Notes: generated by a model not told the origin, from the letters alone. A stretch of 64,000 bases of DNA from Hamadaea sp. (GCF_013362815.1 NZ_JABFVK010000011.1:1-64000); one strand, 5' to 3'; counted from the stretch's first letter, positions 41,702 to 51,251 are shown. Numbers and translations: made by a program.

Positions 41702-43084
41702 TCAGCGCTTCTTGGCGCGCTCCTCGCGACGCGTACGCACAGAGATGTCGATGGGGCTGCCCTCGAAGCCGAACTCCTCGCGAAGCTTCCGTTCGATGAA
41801 CCGAACATATCCGGCATCCAGCGGACCGGTCGAGAAGACGACGAACCGGGGCGGAGCCACGCCCGCTTGCGTCGCGAAGAGCACCCGCGGCGCCTTGCCA
41901 CCCCGGACCGGGTGCGGCGTCGCCTGCACCAACGCGGTCAGCCATTGGTTGAGCTGCCCGGTCGGGATGCGCTGCTCCCAGCTGGCCAGGGCGTTGCGCA
42001 GCGCGGGGGCGAGCTTCTCGACCGCCCGTCCCGTACGCGCCGAGACGTTGATCCGAGCCGCCCACGGGATGCGCTTGAGCTCCCGTTCGATCTCCTTGTC
42101 GAGATACCAGCGACGGTCGGCGTCGACGAGGTCCCACTTGTTGAACGCGATGACCAGGGCTCGCCCGGCTTCGACGACCATCGTGAGCAGTCGCTGATCC
42201 TGCTCGCTGATTACCTCGCTGGAGTCGAGCAGGACGATGGCGACCTCGGCGGCCTCGATGGCGGCCTGCGTACGCAGTGAGGCGAAGTACTCGGTGCCGC
42301 TCGCCTGCCCGGCTCGCTTGCGCAGCCCGGCGGTGTCGACGAACTGCCACACCTCGCCACCCACGGTGACCAGCGAGTCGACGGGGTCCACAGTGGTCCC
42401 CGCAACCGAGTCGACGACCGAGCGCTCTTCGCCGGAGAGCTTGTTGAGCAGGCTCGACTTGCCGACGTTGGGCCGGCCGACGAGCGCCACCCGCCGGGGA
42501 CCGCGGGGACGGTTCTCCACGATCGCGGGTGCCTCCGGCATCGCGGCCAGGATCGCGTCCAGCAGATCGCCGGAGCCCCGGCCGTGCAGGGCCGACACCG
42601 GCTGCGGCTCACCGAGTCCCAGCGACCACAGACTGGTCGCCTCGAGCTCGACCGCGCTGTTGTCGGCCTTGTTCGCGACGAGGATCACCGGCTTGCGGCT
42701 GGCTCGGAGCATGCGTACGGCGGCTTCGTCGACATCGGTCGCGCCGACCGTCGCGTCGACGACGAACACGACGACGTCGGCGGTGTCCACGGCGATCTCG
42801 GCCTGCCGGGCGATCGCGGCCGCCCGGTCCTTCGCGTCGGGCTCCCAGCCGCCGGTGTCCACCACGGTGAACTGACGGCCGTTCCACTGCGCGTCGTACG
42901 CCACCCGGTCGCGGGTGACCCCGGGCTTGTCCTCGACGACCGCCTGCCGGCGCCCGATGAACCGGTTGACCAGCGTCGACTTGCCGACGTTGGGCCGGCC
43001 GACGACGGCGACGACCGGGTTGACGACGGACGCGCCGTCCTCCGGGGAGTCGACGTCCTCGACCCACTCAAAAGTTTCAGACAC
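41702..43084 (-). CDS. der: ribosome biogenesis GTPase Der (EngA)
   Basis: A 460-residue double GTPase needed for 50S subunit assembly. Two tandem G domains each carry P-loop [12 protein letters not shown] or DTGG switch II and NKxD motifs (NKAD, NKWD). The C-terminal KH-like domain ends with a basic tail. It is encoded 13 nt downstream of cmk, the conserved actinobacterial order. GTG start. Confidence 0.96.
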   Translation of the reverse strand: MSETFEWVEDVDSPEDGASVVNPVVAVVGRPNVGKSTLVNRFIGRRQAVVEDKPGVTRDRVAYDAQWNGRQFTVVDTGGWEPDAKDRAAAIARQAEIAVDTADVVVFVVDATVGATDVDEAAVRMLRASRKPVILVANKADNSAVELEATSLWSLGLGEPQPVSALHGRGSGDLLDAILAAMPEAPAIVENRPRGPRRVALVGRPNVGKSSLLNKLSGEERSVVDSVAGTTVDPVDSLVTVGGEVWQFVDTAGLRKRAGQASGTEYFASLRTQAAIEAAEVAIVLLDSSEVISEQDQRLLTMVVEAGRALVIAFNKWDLVDADRRWYLDKEIERELKRIPWAARINVSARTGRAVEKLAPALRNALASWEQRIPTGQLNQWLTALVQATPHPVRGGKAPRVLFATQAGVAPPRFVVFSTGPLDAGYVRFIERKLREEFGFEGSPIDISVRTRREERAKKR

Positions 43085-43097
43085 TTCTATTTCTCGT

Positions 43098-43751
43098 TTA
43101 CTTGTCGAGTAGCCGGAGTAGCTCGGCGACGACCTCGTCGATGCCCAGCTCGGTGCTGTCCAGGACGACCGCGCCGGAAGCCTGCTTCAGCGGGTCGGTC
43201 TTGCGGGTCGAATCGAGGTGGTCGCGTCGGCGCAGGTCGGCGGCGGTCGCGGCGTGGTCGGCGGCGTGCTCGGCGCTCCGCCGGGCGGCCCGGGCGTGCT
43301 CGGACGCGGTCAGGTAGACCTTGAGATCTGCTTCGGGGGCGACGACGGTGCCGATGTCACGGCCTTCGACCACGATCCGGCCCGCCTCGGCGATGATCCG
43401 CCGTTGCTGCTCGACCAGCAGCTGACGCACGGCCGGCACGGCGGCCACGGCGGAGACGGCCTGGGTGACCTCTTTACCGCGGATGGGCCCGTCGACGTTC
43501 ACCCCGTCGACGCTGATCGACGGCGCTGCGGGGTCGGTGACGATCTCCAGGTTCGCGGCGCTCACGATCTTGTAGATGCCGTCGGGGTCGCTCAGCTGCG
43601 CGTCCGCCTGCAACACGGCCCAGGTGGCGGCCCGGTACATCGCCCCGGTGTCCAGGTAGCGGGCGTCCAGCTTGGCCGCGAGCCGGCGCGAAACCGTCGA
43701 CTTGCCCGACCCGGACGGTCCGTCGACCGCCACGACCAGCGTCTGCGTCAC
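43098..43751 (-). CDS. cmk: cytidylate kinase
   Basis: A 217-residue CMP/dCMP kinase. The P-loop [11 protein letters not shown], the CMP-binding [10 protein letters not shown] and GRDIGTVV motifs, and the LID region [10 protein letters not shown] are all present. It phosphorylates CMP and dCMP for nucleic acid synthesis. The GTG start at 43751 has GGGAGG five bases upstream, which decides it over the longer frame to 43781. Co-transcribed with der. Confidence 0.95.
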   Translation of the reverse strand: MTQTLVVAVDGPSGSGKSTVSRRLAAKLDARYLDTGAMYRAATWAVLQADAQLSDPDGIYKIVSAANLEIVTDPAAPSISVDGVNVDGPIRGKEVTQAVSAVAAVPAVRQLLVEQQRRIIAEAGRIVVEGRDIGTVVAPEADLKVYLTASEHARAARRSAEHAADHAATAADLRRRDHLDSTRKTDPLKQASGAVVLDSTELGIDEVVAELLRLLDK

Positions 43752-44052
43752 GCCTGCCTCCCGCTCCCGCGCGCGGCCCACTGCCGCTCCACCGTCCCAT
43801 TCTGCCCGGTCCCGGCCGCGAGGTCCGCGTCAGGCCGCCGGAACGTGCCGGACATCTCCTCATGTCCCATTTCTGATACGCCGAAAGCAGCGCTCGTCGC
43901 CGCTTCGCCGCGTCCCACCTCCCGAGTTCGCCGCGCGCCGCCATCGCCGTTGATCATGAGGTTGGGGGGCGCGAAACGCTGGCGAAGGGAACCATAGGTT
44001 CATGATCAATGCGAAGGCGGTGTCAGGAGGGGTGCGCGGATAGCGGCGCGGG
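43752..44052. other. gap between the cmk start and the MFS stop
   Basis: About 300 nt without a supported gene. It contains the TTGATCATGA inverted repeat and the upstream region of the cmk-der operon; no clear promoter hexamers are recognised. Confidence 0.5.
43950..44009. repeat. TTGATCATGA inverted repeat
   Basis: Arms TTGATCATGAG and TTCATGATCAA (10 of 11 complementary) enclose 38 nt. It lies in the 301-nt gap between cmk and the MFS gene. I see no gene in that gap. Confidence 0.55.
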
Positions 44053-45264
44053 TCAGGCGAGGTCGGTTTCGGGGAGCGGGCGCGGCTTCGGGCCGGGCGT
44101 CGGGCGTGGCCGGGCGGCGGTGAGCGTACCTGCGCCGACGAGGAGGGCGAGCAGTCCGCCGAGGGGCCAGACGAGCGCCGGCGAGTGGGCGTACAGGGCG
44201 GTGCCGAGCGCTGGGCTCAAGGTCATCCCGGCGATGGACGCCGCCGCGTAGAGGCTCTGGTACCGCCCGGCCATTCCGTCGGGGGCCGCGTCGGCGGCGT
44301 ACGCGGTCGCAGTCGGCTTGTAGAGCATCTCCCCCGCCGTCACGACGACCATCATGGCGACTGCGGCGATCAGGCCCAGCCCCGTGCCGAGCAGCAGATA
44401 TCCCGCCCCGACCAGCAGGAAGCCCACCCCGATGACGGCTACCGCACGGTGGCGGCGGAGGCGTGCCGCCAAGGCGGCTTCGGCGAGCACGATGATCACG
44501 CAGTTGAGCGAGATCAGCAGGCCGTAGGCGGCGGTGGGCTGATGATGGTCACGTAGCCATAGGGGCAGCACGGTGTACTGCAGGCGGTAGACGGTGTCGA
44601 TGGCGACGATCGCCGCGAGCAACGCCAGGATCGCGGGCCGGGCCCGTAGCGCCGCGACCAGGCTGCCACGTGACCGGGCGGACGCGACGGCGGCGGCCGG
44701 ACGCGGCACCCGGGCGAAGATGACGACCCAGAGGATCGCGCTGGTCGCCGCGTCGAAGACGAAGAGCAGCCCGAAGTTGTACGCCGCGAACAGCGCGCCG
44801 AGCGGCGGGCCCACTATGGTGCCCGCATTGGAGACCGATCGGGACAGAGCGATGCCGACCCGGCGCAGGTCGGCCGGGATGGCGGTGGCGACGAGGGCAC
44901 TGCCGACCGGGCGGTTGAGCCCGCCGATGGCGCCCGCGACCGCGATGAGCACCGGCAGCACGGCGACCGGAGTGATCGGGACGAGCGCACAGCAGACGAC
45001 CCAGCCGCCGACCGCGAACAGCATCGTGCGCCGCAGTCCGAAATGGTCGCCGAGCCAGCCGCCACCCAGATTTCCGGCGATCACCCCGACCCCGTACGCC
45101 GCCGTGATGAGCCCGGCGGCCGGCGCGCTCACGCCACGGTCCACGACGAGGTAGAGCGTCATGTAGAGCCAGGCCAGCGCCCCGGCCGCACTGACGAACT
45201 GGCCGATCATCAGTACGCGCAGCCAGCCCGGCAGGCGGCGGATGGTGTGGACGACGTCGCGCAC
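44053..45264 (-). CDS. MFS transporter, 12-helix DHA1-like
   Basis: A 403-residue transporter with about 12 helices, motif A-like GGWLGDHFGLRRTML after helix 2, and a central cytoplasmic loop near residue 195. It resembles MdtH-like exporters. GGGGAGG lies 5 nt before the GTG start. It follows the unknown membrane-protein gene (55-nt gap) and lies outside the conserved der/scp block, in the accessory insert. Substrate unknown. Confidence 0.86.
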   Translation of the reverse strand: MRDVVHTIRRLPGWLRVLMIGQFVSAAGALAWLYMTLYLVVDRGVSAPAAGLITAAYGVGVIAGNLGGGWLGDHFGLRRTMLFAVGGWVVCCALVPITPVAVLPVLIAVAGAIGGLNRPVGSALVATAIPADLRRVGIALSRSVSNAGTIVGPPLGALFAAYNFGLLFVFDAATSAILWVVIFARVPRPAAAVASARSRGSLVAALRARPAILALLAAIVAIDTVYRLQYTVLPLWLRDHHQPTAAYGLLISLNCVIIVLAEAALAARLRRHRAVAVIGVGFLLVGAGYLLLGTGLGLIAAVAMMVVVTAGEMLYKPTATAYAADAAPDGMAGRYQSLYAAASIAGMTLSPALGTALYAHSPALVWPLGGLLALLVGAGTLTAARPRPTPGPKPRPLPETDLA

Positions 45265-45319
45265 GGCAGCCTCCCCAGGCCATCAGTGAGTTCCCAAGGG
45301 GAACTTACCAGACGGCGGC

Positions 45320-46813
45320 CTACCGTTCCGCCCGCAGATACGCGTTCGACAAGGCGAGCGCGAGGACGCTGAAGACGACGCCCAGGTAGACCGGGAAGAG
45401 GTGCTCGAAGGTCGTGTAGCCGATTCCCTTGTGGATGATCAGCGCCGGGGCGAACCCGGCCGTGGCGGCTCCGGCGAGGGTCCACCACACCCACGCCTCG
45501 CCGCGTCGCCAGCCCCACAGGCTGAGCAGCACGATCGCCGCCGCCGTCGCCATCAGCAGCCCGCCGAACCCGGCCCGGTCGTGCGCGATGAACGGGGCGA
45601 GGTGCGGATTGGCGGCGTCCAGGACGGCCGGGTCGGTGTCGAGGAAGACGAGGTCGGTGTCGACGAAGACGCCGGTCAGCCCGACGATCGAGACCGTCGC
45701 GCCGCCCGCGAACAGGCCGAGGCCGGTGACGATCATGAGCAGCTGACCGACGAGGGCCCGGCGTCGCTGCAGTTCCGGGCCCTCGGGCGCGATCGTCCAG
45801 CGGGCGACCGCCGGGCGACGCCAAGTGGCAAGCAGGAACATCGGGAAGAGGACGATCGCGAGCGCGGTGTGCAGCGGCTCGACGAAACCGGTGGCGAGGA
45901 AGTAGAGCAGCGTCGGGAAACCGATGATCCCCGAGATCAGGTACGCCCGCCGCGCCCACGGCCAGCCACGCCGGATGCCACCCCAGGCGAGCCCGGTGTA
46001 GAGGATGCCGATCGCGACCATCCCACCGGCCATCGTGATCCGGTCGTGTTGCAGGAAGTGGCCGAGCCGGGCGTTGACCTCGTCGACGCCGGTCAGATCC
46101 ATGCCGAGGAAGTCCCGGTCGTACCAGAGCAGCACGGGCCCGAGCGTGATCGCGGCCGCCGCGAGCCCGGCGACGGTCATCGCGACGCCGACGATCAGCC
46201 CCCACACCCAGGCCGGCCAGCGGCGTGGATTCAGTCCGGCCTCCCGGAGACCGGGTTCGGGCGAGGAGGGCTGCCGGGCCTCGATCACCCGCAGGAACCA
46301 GCCAGGCCCGGCGGCCAGCAGCACGGCCGGGGTCGCCAGCACGGTCGCCGACTCGTCGTCCAGCGCGGTCGACGCTGCGGCGATGGACGGATCGGTGAGG
46401 CGTACGAGGTCGGGGGGATCGCCGACGACGACACGATCCACCAATGGAGCGAGCAGCTCGGCCGCCTCGGCGTCGGCCGCCCGCCCGATCACGCGGCACC
46501 TACGGCCGGTCAGCGCTGTGCGTACCAGTGGAAGATCGGCGACCTCGACCGGACCGATCTCGACGACCGACGCGCACAGCACGGGCAGCGCGCGGATCGC
46601 CTCCTTGGCCACGCCCACCGGTACGCTCGCGCCGAACCGCCCGAGCAGATCGGCCGGGACCGGCGGATGGTCGAGGACCGCCGCGACGGTCTTGGCCCCC
46701 CGCGGTCGCTTGACGATCGTCGCGAGCCCGTGCAGCGCGGCACGCTGAGATCGTCGTACGCCCAGCGCGGCAGCCGCGAGGGGGCGCAGGGGGTGGTAGG
46801 TCCAGTCCGGCAT
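45320..46813 (-). CDS. membrane protein with degenerate DHODH-like N-terminal domain
   Basis: A 497-residue protein of unknown function. Residues 1-185 are soluble; the opening YHPLRPLAAAALG, the ASVVEIGPVEV strand and the later VLATPAVLLAAGPGWFLRVIEA segment resemble a shortened, catalytically broken dihydroorotate dehydrogenase barrel. Residues about 200-490 hold seven to eight membrane helices with polar loops (YDRDFLGMDL, HDRITMAGGM, HDRAGFGGLL). The DHODH resemblance is my inference. ATG 46813 is used; a GTG 15 nt upstream is an alternative. Confidence 0.6.
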   Translation of the reverse strand: MPDWTYHPLRPLAAAALGVRRSQRAALHGLATIVKRPRGAKTVAAVLDHPPVPADLLGRFGASVPVGVAKEAIRALPVLCASVVEIGPVEVADLPLVRTALTGRRCRVIGRAADAEAAELLAPLVDRVVVGDPPDLVRLTDPSIAAASTALDDESATVLATPAVLLAAGPGWFLRVIEARQPSSPEPGLREAGLNPRRWPAWVWGLIVGVAMTVAGLAAAAITLGPVLLWYDRDFLGMDLTGVDEVNARLGHFLQHDRITMAGGMVAIGILYTGLAWGGIRRGWPWARRAYLISGIIGFPTLLYFLATGFVEPLHTALAIVLFPMFLLATWRRPAVARWTIAPEGPELQRRRALVGQLLMIVTGLGLFAGGATVSIVGLTGVFVDTDLVFLDTDPAVLDAANPHLAPFIAHDRAGFGGLLMATAAAIVLLSLWGWRRGEAWVWWTLAGAATAGFAPALIIHKGIGYTTFEHLFPVYLGVVFSVLALALSNAYLRAER

Positions 46814-46862
46814 GCGCCAGATGGTCACACATCCCAGCTCAGCGTGGTAGCCGGTGCCCTGA

Positions 46863-47603
46863 TCAGCGCGAGTACAGGGTCGATCGGAACCGGGGCTCGA
46901 ACCCAGCCGCCAGGTAGATCCGCTCGGCGACCGAGTACGGCTCGACCTGGAGCGCCAGCCGCTCGTCGCCCCGGCTGGCGGCGTCCGCCCGGATGCGGTC
47001 GAGCAGGCGAGTCGCGTACCCCCGGCGGCGGAACTCGGGCGCGGTGGCCACGCCGTAGACCCCGCAGACTCCGTCGGTGGTGACCGAGAGGCTGACCGCG
47101 GCCGGCGTACCACCCGAGCGGAGCAGGTAGAAGTTCTGCGCGGGATCGGCGTAGTTGCGGCGGATCTCCTCGGTCAGGAAGGCGAGCCACCAGGCGGTGT
47201 CTTCCTCGGTGTCCGCCGGCTCGCCGAAACCGGCCGTCTGGGTCGCGGCGAACGCCTCGGCGTCGGCCTCGGTCTCGACGACCTCGACGGTGACGTCTTC
47301 CGGCAGCGGCTCCGCCGGGCCGGGCCGCACTCGAGTGTCCATGTAGGACAGCTCGCTCGCAGGGCGGAAGCCGAGATCGGCCAGCCGCGGCGGCCACGAT
47401 TCGGGACTCCAGGGGAACAGCCGAACCGTGGCGATCCCCGCCGGCACCTCGGCGTCCGGGATCAGCGGCGACCACCAGGACAGGAAGTCCACCCGGCCGG
47501 CCAGCTCGATCGCGGAGCCCTTCCGGTGCAGGACTCCCCGCTGCGCCCCCATGAAGGCGAAGTGGTTCTCGGCGAGCGCGGAGTCGGCGTACTCAGGGAA
47601 CAA
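46863..47603 (-). CDS. GNAT-family N-acetyltransferase
   Basis: A 246-residue acetyltransferase. The acetyl-CoA motif A is VYGVATAPEFRRRGYATRLLDRI, with the preceding strand AAVSLSVTTDGV and a terminal YLAAGFEPRFRSTLY. The start is taken as TTG 47603 because GGAGG lies 6 nt upstream and the frame overlaps the stop of the preceding GNAT gene by 11 nt, indicating coupling. Acceptor unknown. It is one of three GNAT genes in a row. Confidence 0.8.
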   Translation of the reverse strand: MFPEYADSALAENHFAFMGAQRGVLHRKGSAIELAGRVDFLSWWSPLIPDAEVPAGIATVRLFPWSPESWPPRLADLGFRPASELSYMDTRVRPGPAEPLPEDVTVEVVETEADAEAFAATQTAGFGEPADTEEDTAWWLAFLTEEIRRNYADPAQNFYLLRSGGTPAAVSLSVTTDGVCGVYGVATAPEFRRRGYATRLLDRIRADAASRGDERLALQVEPYSVAERIYLAAGFEPRFRSTLYSR

Positions 47604-48222
47604 GGAGGGCCTCCGCTCCGACGGGCTCGTACCCGGCGGCCAGGAACGCCCGGACCGAGGCGGCGTTGCCCGGCGCGATCTGCGCCCACACCGGCCGGTC
47701 CCCGGGCACCAGATGCCGGGCGGACAACGCCAGCGTCCGGCCCAGACCCCGGTCGCGTGCCTGCGGATCGACCTCCACCGCCACCTCCCAGCGCCCGGCC
47801 AGACCACGGCCGACGATCAGGACACCCCGCCCCGACTCGGTCTCCCAGACGCGTACCTCATCACGGTAGCGGTGCGCCCGGCGTACCCGTGGGTGATCTG
47901 AATCGGAAACCTCGCGCAGCGTGAGCGGCGGCGGGCCTGGAAGCCGCGCGGACATCATCACGATGTCGATGTTGTTGACGCGGCGGGCGAGCTTCTCCTC
48001 CAGCGCGCGCAGGAAAGGCGGGTTGAGCGGCGCGGACAGGTCCTCCTCGGGCAGCTCGGCCGCAACCCACGACGGATCGACGTCGGCCGCGACGATCGAC
48101 ACACCCGGGAAGGCGACCACCGCCGCCGCGCGGGGACCGGGCTGGGGCGCGGTCAGGTACCAGCGGTCGGCGGGAATCCAGTCCCCGGCCTCGACCTGCG
48201 CGATGGCGTCAGCGAGATCCAT
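47593..48222 (-). CDS. GNAT-family N-acetyltransferase
   Basis: A 209-residue GNAT. The catalytic half is at the C-terminus (WEVAVEVDPQARDRGLGRTLALSAR ... NAASVRAFLAAGYEPVG). TACCGT lies 6 nt before the ATG at 48222, giving a leaderless start. It is translationally coupled to the next GNAT gene. Acceptor unknown. Confidence 0.85.
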   Translation of the reverse strand: MDLADAIAQVEAGDWIPADRWYLTAPQPGPRAAAVVAFPGVSIVAADVDPSWVAAELPEEDLSAPLNPPFLRALEEKLARRVNNIDIVMMSARLPGPPPLTLREVSDSDHPRVRRAHRYRDEVRVWETESGRGVLIVGRGLAGRWEVAVEVDPQARDRGLGRTLALSARHLVPGDRPVWAQIAPGNAASVRAFLAAGYEPVGAEALLVP

Positions 48223-48251
48223 CCGCTCACGGTAGCCGGGCCCCGGGTTTG

Positions 48252-48357
48252 GCGCGTTATCCGGGCGCTTCGCTGGCGCGAGGCCGTCTCGCTCGCGCGT
48301 TATCCGGGATGACGCGGCCTTGACCGCGCGGATAACCGCGTTATCCCGGGATCTCGC
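48252..48357. repeat. GCGTTATCC-type intergenic repeat, copy 3
   Basis: Three GCGTTATCC words in mixed orientation with CCGGG cores and a GCGCGAG/CTCGCGC pair. It fills the space between two co-directional GNAT genes and overlaps the end of the upstream one. Confidence 0.7.
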
Positions 48358-49270
48358 GTGACGCGCCCCGCGGCCGCCGATAGCCGGAAGTGGAGCCGAC
48401 GGGAGCGAACCCGAGCGAAGCGTACAAAGCGGCAGCGGCGGAGTTCTCGGCGTTGTGGTTGACGGTCACGTTGGACATGCCGTCGGCTGCCATCTCCCGC
48501 AACGCGTACGCCATCACCGCCTTGCCCAGCCCGCGCCGCTGGTAGTCCGGATGGGTGCCGACCGGTTCGAAGTGGCCGAGCTTGTTCAGCGGATCGTTCC
48601 AGTAGACGCAGAACGCGGCGATCTTCCCGTCCGGCGTGACCGCCACGATCTCGTGGGCGGGGTCGTAGCCGGGCTTGTCCATCACCTCGGCCCGGTAGCT
48701 CTCGCCGGTCCAGTCGTCGCCGAACGCTCCGTTGTGGGCGACCGCCAGCGCCTTGGCGTCTGCGTAGACGGCCGGCCGGATCTCGAACCCCTCGACCTCG
48801 GCCGGAGCAGCCTCAGCGGAGGAGAGCGAGAGCGAGTTGACGGTGTCCCAGGTCCGGAACCGCTCGAAGCCGAGTTCGGACAGCAGCCCAGCCCGTACGG
48901 TGTCGCAGTCGAAGCAGTCGGTGAGCACGAACTCCTCGTCGTCGGCGGCCGCGTGGTCGGTCACGTACGCCGCATGCCGCAGCATCGCCGCCTCCGCGGC
49001 CGTCCCGCGCAACGCGGGTGCGACGAAGGCGTCGAAGGCGGCGCCGAACCTGAGGTTGATCGTGATCCCCATGACGGCGCCGCGTTCCTCCCACACCTGA
49101 ACCAGTTCGCCGATCGGGCGGCGGCCCCGCAGGTTCTCATAGATCCGATGGGGCAGCTCGCCGATGTGGTCGTACGCGCAGCGCCCGGCCACCGCGATCC
49201 AGCCCGCGACGATGTCCTGCAGAACCGGGAGGTCGTCATCGGCGTACGGCCGAGGTTGGAGATCACTCAC
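48341..49270 (-). CDS. two-domain GNAT acetyltransferase
   Basis: A 309-residue protein with two GNAT folds. The C-terminal one is complete (FEPVGTHPDYQRRGLGKAVMAYALREM, ENSAAAALYASLGFAPVG); the N-terminal one is degenerate. The tandem layout resembles mycothiol synthase MshD, but sequence agreement is not enough to claim it. A GTG start is used. It diverges from the PNPOx-like gene across 72 nt. Confidence 0.82.
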   Translation of the reverse strand: MSDLQPRPYADDDLPVLQDIVAGWIAVAGRCAYDHIGELPHRIYENLRGRRPIGELVQVWEERGAVMGITINLRFGAAFDAFVAPALRGTAAEAAMLRHAAYVTDHAAADDEEFVLTDCFDCDTVRAGLLSELGFERFRTWDTVNSLSLSSAEAAPAEVEGFEIRPAVYADAKALAVAHNGAFGDDWTGESYRAEVMDKPGYDPAHEIVAVTPDGKIAAFCVYWNDPLNKLGHFEPVGTHPDYQRRGLGKAVMAYALREMAADGMSNVTVNHNAENSAAAALYASLGFAPVGSTSGYRRPRGASREIPG

Positions 49271-49342
49271 CCCCTTTGTGTACCAAAGTCCGGTGCGATC
49301 GGCCGAGGAATCGGCTCAGGCGCTCCGGAGTAGGGTGTGATC

Positions 49343-49981
49343 ATGACGCAGAGCGCGGAACTGATCGAGATCACGTCCCCCGAGGAACTGCGCGAACTGC
49401 TCGGGTCGCCGATGCCCCGGGCCGTGGCCAAGGAGCGGGCCGCGCTGCACCCCCGCGACCGCGATTGGCTCGCCAACTCCCCGTTCGTCCTCGTCGCCAC
49501 CTCCGACGCCGAGGGCAACTGCGACGTCTCCCCCAAGGGCGACCCGGCCGGCTTCACCTACGTCATCGACGACCACACGATCGCGATCCCGGAGCGCAAG
49601 GGCAACCGCCGAGCCGACGGCTTCCACAACATCCTGGCCAACCCGCACGTCGGGCTGATCTACCTGATCCCCGGGCGGACCGAGACGCTGCGGATCAACG
49701 GGCGCGCCCGGCTCGTCAGCGACGCGCCGTTCTTCGACGAGCTGATCGTCAAGGGGCACCGCCCGCAGCTTGCGGTGGTCGTCGACATCGACACGATCTT
49801 CTTCCACTGCGCCAAGGCGTTCCTGCGCTCGCAGTTGTGGAAGACCGAGACGTGGAACCCCGACGCGCTGCCCTCGCACGCCTGCCTCGTCAAGGAGGTC
49901 CAGCCGACCCAGGAGAGCCTGGCCGAGCTGGAGGAGTACTACAAGCCCGAGAACTACAACAAGCAGCTCTACGCGTCCTGA
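49343..49981 (+). CDS. pyridoxamine 5'-phosphate oxidase-like flavin-binding protein
   Basis: A 212-residue split-barrel protein. The core has PFVLVATSDAEGNCDVSPKGDPAGF and GLIYLIPGRTETLRINGRARL, typical of the MSMEG_1061-like PNPOx family that binds FMN or F420. The ATG at 49343 is chosen because TAGGGT ends 6 nt upstream. Reaction unknown. It converges on the Nudix gene with a 13-nt overlap. Confidence 0.85.
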   Translation: MTQSAELIEITSPEELRELLGSPMPRAVAKERAALHPRDRDWLANSPFVLVATSDAEGNCDVSPKGDPAGFTYVIDDHTIAIPERKGNRRADGFHNILANPHVGLIYLIPGRTETLRINGRARLVSDAPFFDELIVKGHRPQLAVVVDIDTIFFHCAKAFLRSQLWKTETWNPDALPSHACLVKEVQPTQESLAELEEYYKPENYNKQLYAS

Positions 49982-50517
49982 GCGATCCGCTCCAGGACGT
50001 TGCGGAGGACGCGGTCGACATCGGTCCCACGCGGCGACGGCAGGTCGGCCACGGAGAACCAGCCCAGCGCCAGCGATTCGTCGCTGACCTGCTCGACTGC
50101 GCCCGCCGGGGCGTACATCAGAAACATCACGTCGTGGTGCAGCAGCCGGCGACCGGCACAGTTCGGGACCTCGTGCACGTCCACGTCGACCGGCACCGGG
50201 TCCACCGCCAGGTCCGCGATGCCGCCCTCCTCGGTCGCCTCGCGCAGCGCGGCGCCGGCCAGCGTCTCGTCCGTGTCGTCGAGATGCCCGCCGAGCTGCA
50301 CCCAGATCCCGAACTTGCGGTGCAGGCTCAGCAGGAACGCGTCCCGCTCACGCGAGTAGACGAGCGCGCTCGCGGTGACGTGCGCGCCGGGTCGCTCTCG
50401 CCACAACGCTTCCGGTCCGCGTCTGACCAATTCCAGAGTGGTACGCCAATCGGCCTGGCCGTCGTCGGCCGGTCGCATCGCGGTGAGCGCCGCGAGCGCG
50501 CTCTCGTACAGGCTCAC
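49969..50517 (-). CDS. Nudix hydrolase
   Basis: A 182-residue Nudix protein. The Nudix box is GGHLDDTDETLAGAALREATEEGGI, preceded by a split strand IWVQL. It hydrolyses a nucleoside diphosphate linked to another moiety; the substrate is not defined. The GTG start at 50517 overlaps the TGA of the pseudouridine synthase gene, so it is coupled to the rluB-scpBA operon. Confidence 0.88.
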   Translation of the reverse strand: MSLYESALAALTAMRPADDGQADWRTTLELVRRGPEALWRERPGAHVTASALVYSRERDAFLLSLHRKFGIWVQLGGHLDDTDETLAGAALREATEEGGIADLAVDPVPVDVDVHEVPNCAGRRLLHHDVMFLMYAPAGAVEQVSDESLALGWFSVADLPSPRGTDVDRVLRNVLERIAQDA

Positions 50518-51251
50518 TTGCCGTCGACCAGCTTGAACAGCGCCGCGATCTCGCCCGCGTTGAGCCGACGGTGCCGCCCCGCCCGCAGGTCGCCGAGCCG
50601 GATCGGCCCGATCGCCGTGCGTACCAGCCGGGAGACCGGGAAGCCGAGCGCGTCGAACATGCGCCGGACGATCCGGTTGCGCCCCTCGTGCAGGACGACC
50701 TCGCACAGCGCGGTGTTGCCGATCGCGTCGACGAGACGGAACGAGTCCACCCGGGCCACCCCGTCCTCCAGCTCGACGCCGGCTCGCAACGAGCGCCCGA
50801 CGCTGCGGGGCAGCGGCCCGGCGACCTCGGCGAGATAGGTCTTGGGGACCTCGTACGACGGGTGCATCAGCTTGTGCGCGAGCGCCCCGTCGTTGGTCAG
50901 CAGCAGGAGACCCTCGGAATCGGAGTCCAGCCGCCCCACGTGATAGACGCGTACGCCCAGGTCGCCGATGTAGTCCGCGATCGCCTCACGGCCTTCCTCG
51001 TCGGACATCGTGGAGACGACCCCGCGCGGCTTGTTCATGGCGAGGTAGACCAGGCGGCTGTCGACGACGATCCGCTGACCGTCCACATAGATCTCAGCGG
51101 TGACCGGGTCGACCTTGTCGCCCAGCCGGGCCACCTTGCCGTCCACGACGACCCGGCCCCGGTCGATGAGCTCCTCGGAGGCGCGTCGCGAGCCCACTCC
51201 GGCCGAAGCCAGCACCTTCTGCAGGCGCTCTCGTCCGTCATCGCTCGGCAT
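50514..51251 (-). CDS. rluB: 23S rRNA pseudouridine synthase of the RsuA/RluB type
   Basis: A 245-residue enzyme with an N-terminal S4 RNA-binding domain (RLQKVLASAGVGSRRASEELI) and the catalytic motif GRLDSDSEGLLLLTNDG, whose first aspartate performs the reaction. The rluB name rests on family and on its conserved position next to scpB in actinobacteria. Its start overlaps the scpB stop by 14 nt. Confidence 0.9.
   Translation of the reverse strand: MPSDDGRERLQKVLASAGVGSRRASEELIDRGRVVVDGKVARLGDKVDPVTAEIYVDGQRIVVDSRLVYLAMNKPRGVVSTMSDEEGREAIADYIGDLGVRVYHVGRLDSDSEGLLLLTNDGALAHKLMHPSYEVPKTYLAEVAGPLPRSVGRSLRAGVELEDGVARVDSFRLVDAIGNTALCEVVLHEGRNRIVRRMFDALGFPVSRLVRTAIGPIRLGDLRAGRHRRLNAGEIAALFKLVDGK

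Noticed and set aside
48341-49270. Mycothiol synthase (MshD)
   Set aside because: The tandem GNAT layout fits, but I could not identify MshD-specific motifs, so only the fold is claimed.
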